Origin: Rariloculus sp965263005 | Lineage (GTDB): Bacteria > Pseudomonadota > Gammaproteobacteria > Steroidobacterales > Rariloculaceae | DNA: 64,000 nucleotides | NCBI RefSeq assembly: GCF_965263005.1 | Contig: NZ_OZ253579.1 | Location: 310,001 to 374,000, forward strand | Reading direction: 5' to 3' | In this document: positions 1-7,899 of the stretch, one piece after another | Numbering within the stretch: the first letter of the stretch is position 1 | Layout of the letters: each line of letters opens with the position of its first letter | Position numbers and translations under genes: made by a program | Notes under the pieces: model-generated | What the model saw: the letters and a program-made list of their open reading frames with translations, nothing else | Databases searched by the model: none | What the model was told of the DNA's origin: nothing

Positions 1-567
1 CGGCGGAGTCCACGTGAATATGATGAGGAACAGAAGCAGCGCGTAGCCACTGACTTCGTTCTGCACGGCAGCCCAGCCGAGCAGGGGCGGGGCCGCGCCC
101 GCGGCGCCCCCGATGACGATGTTCTGCGACGTGGCTCTTTTGAGGTAGACGGTATAGATCACCGCGTACCCGATCAACGACACAAACGTAAGCGCCGCTG
201 TCAACACGTTGACGAGCAGCGCCAGGATGCCGAGCCCGGCGATCCCGAGCGCGAACGCGAAGGCGAGCGCGTCCCGTTCACTGACGCGCCCCGTCGGCAG
301 CGGGCGGTTACTGGTGCGCGCCATCGCAGCGTCGACGCGCTGATCGAAAACATGATTGACGGCCGCGCCCGATGCCGAGGCGAGCGCTATTCCCAGGCTG
401 CCGAACAGGAGGACGTCCCAGGGCACCATGCCCGGCGTTGCGAGGAACATGCCGACAACGGCCGTGAACACGAGCAGCCGGACGACGCCGGGCTTCGTCA
501 GCTGATAGTAGTCCCGCCAGCGCCCCGCCCGCGAAACGTCAGTGTCGCCAAATTCTTTTGTGAGCAT
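1..567 (-). CDS. ctaB: Heme O synthase (protoheme IX farnesyltransferase), 3' end outside window
   Basis: Adds a farnesyl group to heme b to make heme O, the step before heme A, for aa3-type cytochrome oxidase. It is an inner-membrane UbiA-family prenyltransferase. The first 189 codons are present; the gene runs off the left edge. The prenyl-diphosphate/Mg motif N71-x3-D75-x3-D79 is visible (NHVFDQRVD), followed by alternating hydrophobic segments. The ATG at 567 overlaps the 3' end of ctaA by 29 bases, so the two are probably cotranscribed and translationally coupled. The family assignment is secure; only the C-terminal half is unseen. Confidence 0.95.
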   Translation of the reverse strand, partial: MLTKEFGDTDVSRAGRWRDYYQLTKPGVVRLLVFTAVVGMFLATPGMVPWDVLLFGSLGIALASASGAAVNHVFDQRVDAAMARTSNRPLPTGRVSERDALAFAFALGIAGLGILALLVNVLTAALTFVSLIGYAVIYTVYLKRATSQNIVIGGAAGAAPPLLGWAAVQNEVSGYALLLFLIIFTWTPP

Positions 568-1513
568 CGATTATCGTCAGCAGCAACAGTGCGGCGACTC
601 CATTGTGGGCGACCGCGAGGCTAAGCGGAACACCGAACAGGACGATACCGGAGCCGATAACGAGTTGCAGTATCAGCACGAAAAGAACTGCCGCTCCCGC
701 GAGTTTTGCTTCGGGGCGGCGAAACAGGAGCCACCCGAAGATTCCGGTGAGCAACGCGGCGGCAATCGCTCCGAGGCGGTGCGTAAAGTGCACCGCGACG
801 CGGGCCGGATGATCGAGGACGCCGCCCTCGTAGTCGACGCCGATGCCGCGCCACAATACGAAAGCCTCTTCGAAATCCGCGACTTCGGGCCACCACTGTG
901 TCTGGCAGGTTGGAAAATCGGGACATGCGAGCGCCGCGTAGTTAGCGCTCGTCCAGCCGCCGAGCGCGATCTGCAACACCACGGCTGCGCCCGCGGCCGA
1001 TGCCAGCGTGCGCAACCCGCGGGCCGGCGCGATGGGCCGCGGTTTCGGCCGGGAGAGCCAGAACAGGAGCCCGAGCGTCGCGAATCCGCCGAGCAGATGC
1101 GCAACTACGACGATCGGTTTCAACAGCAGCGTCACCGTCCACATCCCGAGCAGGCCTTGCACGACTACGAGCGCGAGCAGCGCTAGCGGCACGCGCCACG
1201 GCTGGCCGCGCTTGCTGCGATTCATCCAGCCCATCGCCGCGAGCGCGACGCACATGAGACCAAGCGCGCTCGCCAGATAGCGATGGACCATCTCGCGCCA
1301 GGCCTTGCCGGTGTCGAAGGGCCGGTCGCCGAACTCTGCCTGAACTCCGGGGTCCGTGGCGACATCGGCCGAAACGACGAGCTGCCCATAGCAGCCCGGC
1401 CAATCGGGGCAGCCGAGCCCGGCGTCGGTCAAGCGCACCCAGGCCCCGACCGTGACGACGATGAAGGCGAGCACGGTTGCTGCGCGCGCGAGACGCACGA
1501 ATGGTTGGTCCAT
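539..1513 (-). CDS. ctaA: Heme A synthase
   Basis: Oxidises the C8 methyl of heme O to a formyl group, giving heme A for cytochrome c oxidase. The 324-residue integral membrane protein has about eight hydrophobic segments in two similar halves. Conserved heme-liganding histidines can be seen in contexts such as MVHRYLAS, VAHLLGG, FTHRLG and VAHNG. The N-terminal GLGCPDWPGC cysteine pair after helix 1 is also typical. The ATG at 1513 follows a truncated copy of the CTAG-flanked element by about 10 bases, so the leader of this gene lies in or next to that repeat. ctaB follows with a 29-base overlap. Confidence 0.95.
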   Translation of the reverse strand: MDQPFVRLARAATVLAFIVVTVGAWVRLTDAGLGCPDWPGCYGQLVVSADVATDPGVQAEFGDRPFDTGKAWREMVHRYLASALGLMCVALAAMGWMNRSKRGQPWRVPLALLALVVVQGLLGMWTVTLLLKPIVVVAHLLGGFATLGLLFWLSRPKPRPIAPARGLRTLASAAGAAVVLQIALGGWTSANYAALACPDFPTCQTQWWPEVADFEEAFVLWRGIGVDYEGGVLDHPARVAVHFTHRLGAIAAALLTGIFGWLLFRRPEAKLAGAAVLFVLILQLVIGSGIVLFGVPLSLAVAHNGVAALLLLTIIDAHKRIWRH

Positions 1514-1522
1514 CGATCAATC

Positions 1523-1589
1523 CAGGAAGACGGGCCGCGGGCGCCTCGCCGGTCTCGGTGCGACGCGGGGCTTTGCCACGGGCTGCTAG
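1523..1589 (-). mobile_element. Truncated copy (A) of the CTAG-flanked MITE-like element
   Basis: On the minus strand this begins CTAG-CAGCCCGTGGC and continues with about 50 bases closely matching the left part of the copies at 16335 and 21509 (the GCGTCGCACCGAGACCGGCG block). It then stops just before the ctaA start codon; the right terminus is missing. Identification rests on direct comparison of the copies in this window. Confidence 0.75.
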
Positions 1590-1693
1590 CGAAGCGATAT
1601 TGTTACACAGTTCGCGCGTCGCCGGCAGGCGCAGGAGCGGAGCACCAGCGCAAGCAGGAACAGGCAGACGGCAGCGAACTTCACGCCGGCGCG

Positions 1694-2596
1694 TCAGCTT
1701 GCCCCGCCGCGCGATCGCGAAACACGGCCGATCCCGGAGGCCGGCACAGCGATCTCCCCGGGCGCCTCTGCATGCCGCCGCTGTACGCCTGCGCCCCAGG
1801 CCTGGCCGAAGATGAGCTCGACCGTGATCGCGAAACGCCCGTCGCGCTTGTGCGCGAGCACGGCGCGCTCGAAACGTTTCCAGCGTTCGGGGCCCGTCAG
1901 CGTCCTGCGCCGGCCGGCCGCGACGTTTACCCCGCCGCAATCTCTGAGATCGCGCACGAGCGCGCCGACATCACGGTAGCTCAGCTCGATGCGGTCGACG
2001 TCAAGCACGGGTTCGCGCAGTCCGGCCGCGACCGCGAGGTCGCCGAGATCGTGCATGTCAAAAAAGCCATGCACATGGATCCGATCGTCCACGGCCGCCC
2101 AGGCACGGCGGACCTGCTGCAGCGAATCCGGCCCCAGCGTGGCGAACAGCAGCAGTCCGCCGTCGCTCAAGACCCTCGCGCCCTCGGCGAAAAACGATTC
2201 GGCTCGGCACCACGGCAGCACCATGTTCGCGAGCATCAACTGGGCTGCATTCCCGGCGAGCGGTAAGCGCTCGGCATCGCCGCCGAGCACCGCCGCGTTG
2301 CCTTGCCTGCGCAGGGTCCGCGCCGCGAGCTTGAGCATCGCGCGGCTTGCGTCGACAGCCACGACGCGCGCATCGGGATAGCGCGCGGCGAGCGCCCGGG
2401 CGCCGCGGCCGTCGGCGCAACCGAGATCGACGATGGTTTCCGGCGAAAGCCGCACGTACTCGAGCCTGCGGAGCAAACGGTCACGGGCCTCGTCGTGGAC
2501 GACGCTCGCGGCGCGGAAGCTCGCGCTCGCGCGGTCGAACAGCTTCCTCGCTGCGCCCGGTGCGGGCAGCGCCTCATGTGCCGCTATGTCCGCCAT
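1694..2596 (-). CDS. bioC: Malonyl-ACP O-methyltransferase BioC
   Basis: An SAM-dependent methyltransferase that masks the free carboxyl of malonyl-ACP so that fatty-acid synthase can build the pimeloyl moiety of biotin. The 300-residue protein has a class I SAM-binding motif, VDLGCADGRG, at residues 56-65, and an N-terminal region (ARKLFDRASASF) like the BioC start. Its position directly behind bioB (27 bases downstream on the same strand) supports BioC over other methyltransferases. The last ~30 residues are basic and look unconserved. Other biotin genes (bioF, bioA, bioD, bioH) are not in the window. Confidence 0.85.
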   Translation of the reverse strand: MADIAAHEALPAPGAARKLFDRASASFRAASVVHDEARDRLLRRLEYVRLSPETIVDLGCADGRGARALAARYPDARVVAVDASRAMLKLAARTLRRQGNAAVLGGDAERLPLAGNAAQLMLANMVLPWCRAESFFAEGARVLSDGGLLLFATLGPDSLQQVRRAWAAVDDRIHVHGFFDMHDLGDLAVAAGLREPVLDVDRIELSYRDVGALVRDLRDCGGVNVAAGRRRTLTGPERWKRFERAVLAHKRDGRFAITVELIFGQAWGAGVQRRHAEAPGEIAVPASGIGRVSRSRGGAS

Positions 2597-2623
2597 CGCC
2601 GCTTCGGCCGGAGCGTGCTTCGG

Positions 2624-3637
2624 TCAGGCCGGTGCGTGGGTATCGCAGGGCTCCGCCTCGATCCCCAGTCGGGCGAACAGGGCCTCATCGTCGTTCGGCA
2701 CGGGATTGTCCGTCGTCAGCAACTTGTCGCCGAAGAAGATCGAATTGGCGCCCGCGAAGAAACACATCGCCTGCAGTTCGTCGCTGAAATCGCTGCGTCC
2801 CGCCGACAGCCTTATGTGCGAACGGGGCATGAGTAGCCGCGCCACGGCGATCGTCCGTACGAACTCGAACTTGTCGAGCGGCTCGGCATCGGCGAGCGGC
2901 GTGCCCGGGATCGTCACCAGCTCGTTGATCGGCACGCTCTCCGGCTGCGGCTCCATCGACGCGAGCGTCCGCAACAGCTCGATTCGATCGCGGCGGCTCT
3001 CCCCCATGCCGAGGATACCGCCGCAGCACACCTTGATGCCCGCATCCCTGACGTGGGCGAGCGTGGTCAAACGATCGGCATAGGTCCGGGTGCTGATGAT
3101 CTGCGAATAATACGCTTCCGACGTATCGAGGTTGTGGTTGTAGTAGTCAAGCCCCGCCTCGGCGAGCCGCCCTGCCTGCTGCGGCTTGAGCAGTCCGAGC
3201 GTTACACAGCTCTCCATGCCGAGGCGCTTGACCTCTGCGATCATCTCGATGATCGGCTCGAGATCCTTGTCTTTCGGGCCACGGTAAGCGGCCCCCATAC
3301 AGAAGCGCGTCGCGCCCGCAGCCTTCGCGCGGCGAGCCGCGGCCTTCACCTCGTCGACGGGCATGAGATCGTGGACCTCAAGGCCGGTCTCGAAACGGAT
3401 GCTCTGCGGACAATACGCGCAATCCTCGGGGCAACGCCCGGTCTTGATCGACAGCAGCGTCGAAACCTGCACGCTGTTCGGATCGAAGTGCCGCCGGTGC
3501 ACGGACTGCGCCGCGAACAGCAAGTCGATCAGCGGCGTATCGAACAGCGCCTCAAGCTGTTCGATGCTCGAATCCGGCGTCACCGACCCGTCCGCGCCGA
3601 TGCCGCCAGGCTCAAATTCTCGTTCCACCACCGACAT
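2624..3637 (-). CDS. bioB: Biotin synthase
   Basis: A radical-SAM enzyme inserting sulfur into dethiobiotin. The 337-residue protein carries the [4Fe-4S] motif C69-x3-C73-x2-C76 (CPEDCAYC). Typical BioB stretches follow, including YCPQS, YYNHNLDTSE for substrate contacts, and GGILGMGES. Length fits the family. The ATG at 3637 is preceded by a strong sigma-70-like promoter (3679-3706), and bioC lies just downstream, so bioBC is probably one transcript. comF diverges from the same intergenic region. Confidence 0.97.
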   Translation of the reverse strand: MSVVEREFEPGGIGADGSVTPDSSIEQLEALFDTPLIDLLFAAQSVHRRHFDPNSVQVSTLLSIKTGRCPEDCAYCPQSIRFETGLEVHDLMPVDEVKAAARRAKAAGATRFCMGAAYRGPKDKDLEPIIEMIAEVKRLGMESCVTLGLLKPQQAGRLAEAGLDYYNHNLDTSEAYYSQIISTRTYADRLTTLAHVRDAGIKVCCGGILGMGESRRDRIELLRTLASMEPQPESVPINELVTIPGTPLADAEPLDKFEFVRTIAVARLLMPRSHIRLSAGRSDFSDELQAMCFFAGANSIFFGDKLLTTDNPVPNDDEALFARLGIEAEPCDTHAPA

Positions 3638-3678
3638 TCCAGTCTTGCCCCTCGCGATCGCCGACTTCGATGATTCGA

Positions 3679-3706
3679 GTATCGGAACCAGTTCTCACCC
3701 TGTCAA
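3679..3706 (-). promoter_or_regulatory. Predicted sigma-70 promoter of bioBC
   Basis: On the minus strand a perfect -35 box TTGACA (3706-3701) is separated by 17 bases from GATACT (3684-3679), 42 bases before the bioB ATG. Spacing and hexamers fit sigma-70. No clear BirA operator palindrome was recognised over it. Confidence 0.65.
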
Positions 3707-3719
3707 CCTGGAGCGTGAA

Positions 3720-4409
3720 TTGAAGTTTACGAGCGTTGCCCGGCTTTTTCCCGAAGTGTGCCCGCGTTGCCGTGGCGCTACGGAGCGCGGCTTCTGCGGC
3801 GGCTGCAGTGCCGACTTCGCTGTCGTACCCGATCCCTGCGCACGCTGCGGCCTGCCCCGACCCGTCACACGTTGCCCGCGACTCGACAACCCGTGGCATG
3901 TCGGCGCCATCGTCGCGCCTTTTCGATACTGCGTGCCGTTGCACCATCACGTTCACGCCTTGAAGTTCAATCGTGTCCGGAAGCTCGGCCGCGCCTTCGG
4001 CCTGCTGCTGGCGGAACGCCTTGGATCGCTTTGCGAGGGCATCGACGGGCTCGTACCCGTACCGATGCACCCCGAGCGCGTTTGTCGACGCGGCTACAAC
4101 CAGGCGACGGAGATTGCGCGCAGCGTCGCGGCCGAGCTCAGTGTGCCGCTCATGATCCGTGGCGTGCGCCGGTTCGGCGGCGCGCCGCCGCAGACGGCGC
4201 TCGACGCTCGGCACAGATTGAAAAACCTCGAAGGCGCCTTCGCCGTCGAGCGCAGTCTCCAGGGTCTCAAGCTCGCAATCGTCGACGACGTGATTACCAC
4301 GGGCGCGACGGTCAACTCGCTCGCCCGGTCGCTGCGCGCCGCCGGCGCCGAGATTCCCGCTGCCTGGGCAGTCGCACGAACGCTCAGCGAAAAACGTAAT
4401 CGAGGATGA
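3720..4409 (+). CDS. comF: ComF family phosphoribosyltransferase-like protein
   Basis: Belongs to the ComF/GntX family, linked to DNA uptake and use of extracellular DNA. The N-terminus has zinc-binding cysteine pairs (C14/C17, C26/C29, C40/C43 from the chosen start). The C-terminal half is a type I PRTase fold with the PRPP loop VDDVITTGAT. No ATG is suitably placed. I chose TTG at 3720 because it gives 229 residues, the usual family length, and begins just before the first cysteine pair. A CTG or more upstream start is possible. The 3' end overlaps the convergent ubiA 3' end by 26 bases. Confidence 0.85.
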   Translation: MKFTSVARLFPEVCPRCRGATERGFCGGCSADFAVVPDPCARCGLPRPVTRCPRLDNPWHVGAIVAPFRYCVPLHHHVHALKFNRVRKLGRAFGLLLAERLGSLCEGIDGLVPVPMHPERVCRRGYNQATEIARSVAAELSVPLMIRGVRRFGGAPPQTALDARHRLKNLEGAFAVERSLQGLKLAIVDDVITTGATVNSLARSLRAAGAEIPAAWAVARTLSEKRNRG

Positions 4410-5469
4410 TTCCCGAGAACACGCAGCCGCCGAGCCAAGCGTTGTTCCTGAAGGCGCGCAGGCAACGCTCGGGCAGGCGGTCCTTGATCAGGTATTGCTG
4501 ATAGAGCGCGAGAACGGCGGCGAGAGCGACTGCGCCGTAGTACCAGGCGCCAAGCCCGGCACTGACGCCGATTAGCGCGAGAGTGAGGAACAGCAGCAGT
4601 TGCAAGCCGCCGATCAAACGCCGATCGAGCTCGCCGAACAGTATCGCCGTCGACCGCACCCCGATCTTCAAATCGTCCTCGCGATCCGCCATCGCGTACT
4701 GCGTATCGTAAATGATTCCCAGGAGGACGGCGGCCAGGAACACGAGCCAGCCCAGGCGCGGAACCGTCCCGAGTTCGGCGGCGAACGCCATCGGCACGCC
4801 CCAGGCGAAAGCGATCCCGAGCACGAACTGCGGTGTTGCGATCAACCGCTTCGTAAACGGGTAGACGACGGCGATCAGCGCTCCTGCGACGGCGAGTTGC
4901 ACGGTCAGGCTGTTCACCGTCAACACGAGTCCGAGCCCGATCAACATCAGCGCGGCGAACAGGATCAGCGCCTCGGCGCTCGCGACCTCGCCCGTCGCGA
5001 GCGGCCGATCCGCCGTCCGCCCGACATGCGGATCGATCTTGCGGTCGGCGAAATCGTTGATGATGCAGCCCGCCGAGCGCAGCACGATCGTGCCGAGCAC
5101 GAACACGATAAAGATCTGCTCGTCGGGACGCCCCTCCGCGGCGATCCATAGCCCCCAAAGCGTCGGCCACAGCAGCAGCCAGATTCCGATCGGCTCGTGC
5201 AGGCGCATGAGCCGCGCGTAGCGTGACAGTTGGTCGAGCAACTCGAGCAGGTACCGCACGAGCCTGTACAGCGTGTCGCGGATCAGCGCCCACGGCAGAT
5301 TACGCAGCCTGTCACGGACCATCGCCCACGGCAGATTACGCAGCCTGTCGCGGACCATCGCCCACGGCAGATTGCGCAGCCTGTCGCGGATCAGCGGCCA
5401 GCGAAGCCAGCGACACCGGGCGCGGATCAGCGGCCACCAGTCTTTCAGCGCTGCATCAAACCTTCGCAT
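4384..5469 (-). CDS. ubiA: 4-hydroxybenzoate octaprenyltransferase with repeat-bearing N-terminal extension
   Basis: Membrane prenyltransferase joining the polyprenyl tail to 4-hydroxybenzoate in ubiquinone synthesis. The first Asp-rich motif NDFADRKID lies at residues 138-146 and a second (DREDD) follows in the C-terminal half; many hydrophobic helices are present. The protein is 361 residues, about 70 longer than usual. The extra N-terminus holds three near-identical 12-residue units with core RLRNLPWA at residues 31-66. The ATG at 5469 overlaps the recG stop by 14 bases, which supports this long start; a shorter product from an internal start near M88 cannot be excluded. Confidence 0.93.
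   Translation of the reverse strand: MRRFDAALKDWWPLIRARCRWLRWPLIRDRLRNLPWAMVRDRLRNLPWAMVRDRLRNLPWALIRDTLYRLVRYLLELLDQLSRYARLMRLHEPIGIWLLLWPTLWGLWIAAEGRPDEQIFIVFVLGTIVLRSAGCIINDFADRKIDPHVGRTADRPLATGEVASAEALILFAALMLIGLGLVLTVNSLTVQLAVAGALIAVVYPFTKRLIATPQFVLGIAFAWGVPMAFAAELGTVPRLGWLVFLAAVLLGIIYDTQYAMADREDDLKIGVRSTAILFGELDRRLIGGLQLLLFLTLALIGVSAGLGAWYYGAVALAAVLALYQQYLIKDRLPERCLRAFRNNAWLGGCVFSGIILDYVFR
5272..5406 (-). repeat. 36-bp in-frame tandem repeat inside ubiA 5' end
   Basis: Three near-identical 36-base units at 5344-5379, 5308-5343 and 5272-5307, preceded by a degenerate partial unit at 5380-5406. The units differ by only a few bases. Each encodes 12 residues around LRNLPWA and a basic VRDR/IRDT end, predicting an amphipathic, Arg-rich helix. 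The 36-base period preserves frame, so copy number can change without breaking ubiA. Confidence 0.92.
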
Positions 5470-7519
5470 ACTCCCTGCCCGCCTTGATCCATCGGCGCGT
5501 CAGCGGCTCGACGCACTCCGGGTAACCCTCCATAAGCTCGTCGGACAACCGAATCACGATCGGCAGGAGATCCGCGTCGCGGCGCAGATCCGCGACGCGA
5601 AACTGAAGCAGTCCCGTCTGTCGCGTCCCGAGCATCTCCCCCGGGCCCCTGAGCTGCATGTCCTTGTCGGCGACGACGAAGCCGTCGTTGGTCTCGCGCA
5701 GTACGTTGAGCCGCTCCCGTGCCATGTCGGACAGCGGTGGCTTGTACAGCAACACACAGTCCGATGCGGCCCGGCCGCGCCCGACGCGGCCGCGAAGCTG
5801 GTGCAACTGCGCAAGGCCGAGGCGCTCGGAGCTTTCGATGACCATCAGCGTCGCGTTCGGCACATCAACGCCCACCTCGATCACGGTCGTCGCGACCAGA
5901 ACATGCAGGCGCGCCTCCTTGAAGGCCCTCATCACCCGTTCCTTGTCATCAGCTTTCAGTCGACCATGAATCAACGCAATAGACAACCCTGGCAGCGCCG
6001 CGGCCAATTCCCTTTCGAGCTCGAGTGCGGCGCGCGAGTCGATGAGATCCGATTCCTCTATCAGGGGACACACCCAATACGCTTGCCGGCCCGCGCGACA
6101 GTGCTCCGCGACGCGCTCGACGAGGCGGCCACGCCTGTACTCCGGCATGACGGCGGTCCTGACGGGCGTGCGGCCGGGAGGCAAGCCGCTGATGACAGAG
6201 CAGTCGAGATCCGCATACGCCGTCATCGCGAGAGTCCGCGGAATGGGAGTCGCGGTCATGATGAGCTGGTGGGGCGCAAGGGCGCCGCGCTCGCCCTTGC
6301 GCTTGAGGCTCAGGCGTTGATGCACGCCGAACCTGTGCTGCTCGTCAACGACGATGAGCGCCAGTCGTCGGAAGCGGACGGCTTCCTGGAAAAGGGCGTG
6401 CGTGCCGACCGCGACAGCCGCCGCGCCGCTTGCCATCTTCCGGAGAGCCGCGTCGCGCGCGGCGCCCGTCGTCGACCCCGAGAGCATGACGACCTCGATG
6501 CCGAGCGGCTCGAACCATGACCTGAAGCTCACGAGATGCTGTTCGGCCAACAGTTCAGTCGGCGCCATGACTGCGGCCTGGCATCCCGAGGCAGCCGCGC
6601 GCAACGCGGCGAGAGCAGCGACGACTGTCTTGCCCGAACCCACGTCGCCCTGCAGCAGGCGATGCATCGGTGTGGGTTCGCCGAGATCATTCCCAATCTC
6701 CCGCCAGGCGCTCCGTTGACCCACGGTCAACTCGAAAGGCAGGCACTCGAGGAAGCTGGCAACGTGCTCGTCAGCGCGTTTCAGCGCGAAGGCGTACTCG
6801 CGCCGCATGCCCGCGGCCGCGTTTCTCAAGCTCAGGCGATGAGCGAGCAGCTCCTCCAGAGCGATGCGCTGCTGGCACGGGTGCCGGCCGGCAAGGAGCT
6901 TCACGGTGTCGGCGCCGCGCGGCGGCCGATGCAGGAACTCGATCGCCTCATTGATCGAAGGCCAGCTCTCGGGCAGCCAGTCAGCCAGATAGTCGACAAG
7001 CGGCTCGTCCGCAAGCATCGCGAGCGCCTGCTCGGCGAGATTTCTGAGCCGCTGCTGGTGCAGCCCATGGGTGGTCGGGTAGACCGGGGTCAACGTTGGC
7101 TGGGGAGGCAGCGCGTCGGCGCCTACTGTACGGTACTCGGGATGGATCATCTCAAGCCCGGTCCGTCCCGCACGCACTTCGCCGAAGCATCTCAGCCGCA
7201 AACCGCGGCGAACGCTTTCCTGCTGGCTCCTGGAGAAGTGGAAGAAACGCAGCGTGATCGCGCCTGTACCGTCGGTCAAGCGGCACAGCAGCGACCGCCG
7301 GCGCCGAAATGCGACCTCGGCGAGCTCGATCTCCGCTTCGATCAGGACTTTTTCTCCCGGGCGCAGTCCACCGAGCGGACGTACTCGCGTACGGTCTTCG
7401 TAACGCTGCGGCAGCAGGCAGAGCAAATCCGCGATCGAGTCGACACCGAGCCGCGCCAGACCCTCGCTGAGCCGCGGGCCAACGCCGAAGAGGCTCGCGG
7501 CTGGCCGGTCGAGCTTCAC
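5456..7519 (-). CDS. recG: ATP-dependent DNA helicase RecG
   Basis: Branch-migrating helicase that remodels stalled forks and Holliday junctions. The 687-residue protein has an N-terminal wedge/OB domain, then superfamily 2 motifs: Walker A GDVGSGKT, motif II VVDEQHRFG (DEQH), motif III TATPIPRT and the C-terminal QLRGRVGRG. The length is typical. It starts with GTG at 7519, overlapping the ridA stop as GTGA. ubiA overlaps its 3' end, placing recG in the rpoZ-spoT-ridA-recG-ubiA series. Confidence 0.97.
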   Translation of the reverse strand: MKLDRPAASLFGVGPRLSEGLARLGVDSIADLLCLLPQRYEDRTRVRPLGGLRPGEKVLIEAEIELAEVAFRRRRSLLCRLTDGTGAITLRFFHFSRSQQESVRRGLRLRCFGEVRAGRTGLEMIHPEYRTVGADALPPQPTLTPVYPTTHGLHQQRLRNLAEQALAMLADEPLVDYLADWLPESWPSINEAIEFLHRPPRGADTVKLLAGRHPCQQRIALEELLAHRLSLRNAAAGMRREYAFALKRADEHVASFLECLPFELTVGQRSAWREIGNDLGEPTPMHRLLQGDVGSGKTVVAALAALRAAASGCQAAVMAPTELLAEQHLVSFRSWFEPLGIEVVMLSGSTTGAARDAALRKMASGAAAVAVGTHALFQEAVRFRRLALIVVDEQHRFGVHQRLSLKRKGERGALAPHQLIMTATPIPRTLAMTAYADLDCSVISGLPPGRTPVRTAVMPEYRRGRLVERVAEHCRAGRQAYWVCPLIEESDLIDSRAALELERELAAALPGLSIALIHGRLKADDKERVMRAFKEARLHVLVATTVIEVGVDVPNATLMVIESSERLGLAQLHQLRGRVGRGRAASDCVLLYKPPLSDMARERLNVLRETNDGFVVADKDMQLRGPGEMLGTRQTGLLQFRVADLRRDADLLPIVIRLSDELMEGYPECVEPLTRRWIKAGREYAKV

Positions 7520-7899
7520 CCGAGCACGAGGATCGCGTCGATCTCGACAGCCGCGTTCCTCGGCAGCTCAGCGACACCGACGGCCGCCCTCGCGGGATAA
7601 GGCTCGCTGAAATACTGCGCCATGACTTCGTTGACGAGCGCGAAATTCGCGAGGTCCGTCAGGTAGACCGTGAGCTTGGCGACGTTGGCCAAAGCGCCGC
7701 CGGCGGCTTGCGCGACGGCGGAAAGGTTGTCGAGCACCTGTCTGATCTGCGCCTCGACATCGTCGCTGACGAACTCCATGGTCTCAGGATCGAGCGCGAT
7801 TTGTCCGGACAGATAAACGGTATCACCAACTCGGACGGCCTGACTGTACGTTCCGATCGCGGCTGGCGCCTTTTTAGTTCGTACGGTTTGCCTCGTCAT
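7516..7899 (-). CDS. ridA: RidA family enamine/imine deaminase
   Basis: Small cytosolic deaminase that hydrolyses reactive enamine/imine intermediates from PLP enzymes, protecting against 2-aminoacrylate damage. At 127 residues it shows the family pattern: AIGTYSQAVRVGDTVYLSGQ near the N-terminus, then a glycine-rich GGALANVAKLTVYL segment, and a C-terminal PARAAVGVAELP with the substrate-binding Arg. The ATG at 7899 overlaps the spoT stop (ATGA). Location between spoT and recG is common in gammaproteobacteria. Confidence 0.95.
   Translation of the reverse strand: MTRQTVRTKKAPAAIGTYSQAVRVGDTVYLSGQIALDPETMEFVSDDVEAQIRQVLDNLSAVAQAAGGALANVAKLTVYLTDLANFALVNEVMAQYFSEPYPARAAVGVAELPRNAAVEIDAILVLG

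Noticed and set aside
1591..1690. 32-codon hydrophobic frame (GTG start) on the minus strand between bioC and ctaA, ending at the element TAG
   Set aside because: Signal-peptide-like but too short, no homologue recognised; it may be a gene remnant next to the element but cannot be supported.
5272..5406. Regularly spaced repeats as a possible CRISPR array
   Set aside because: Repeats are contiguous without spacers and in frame within ubiA.
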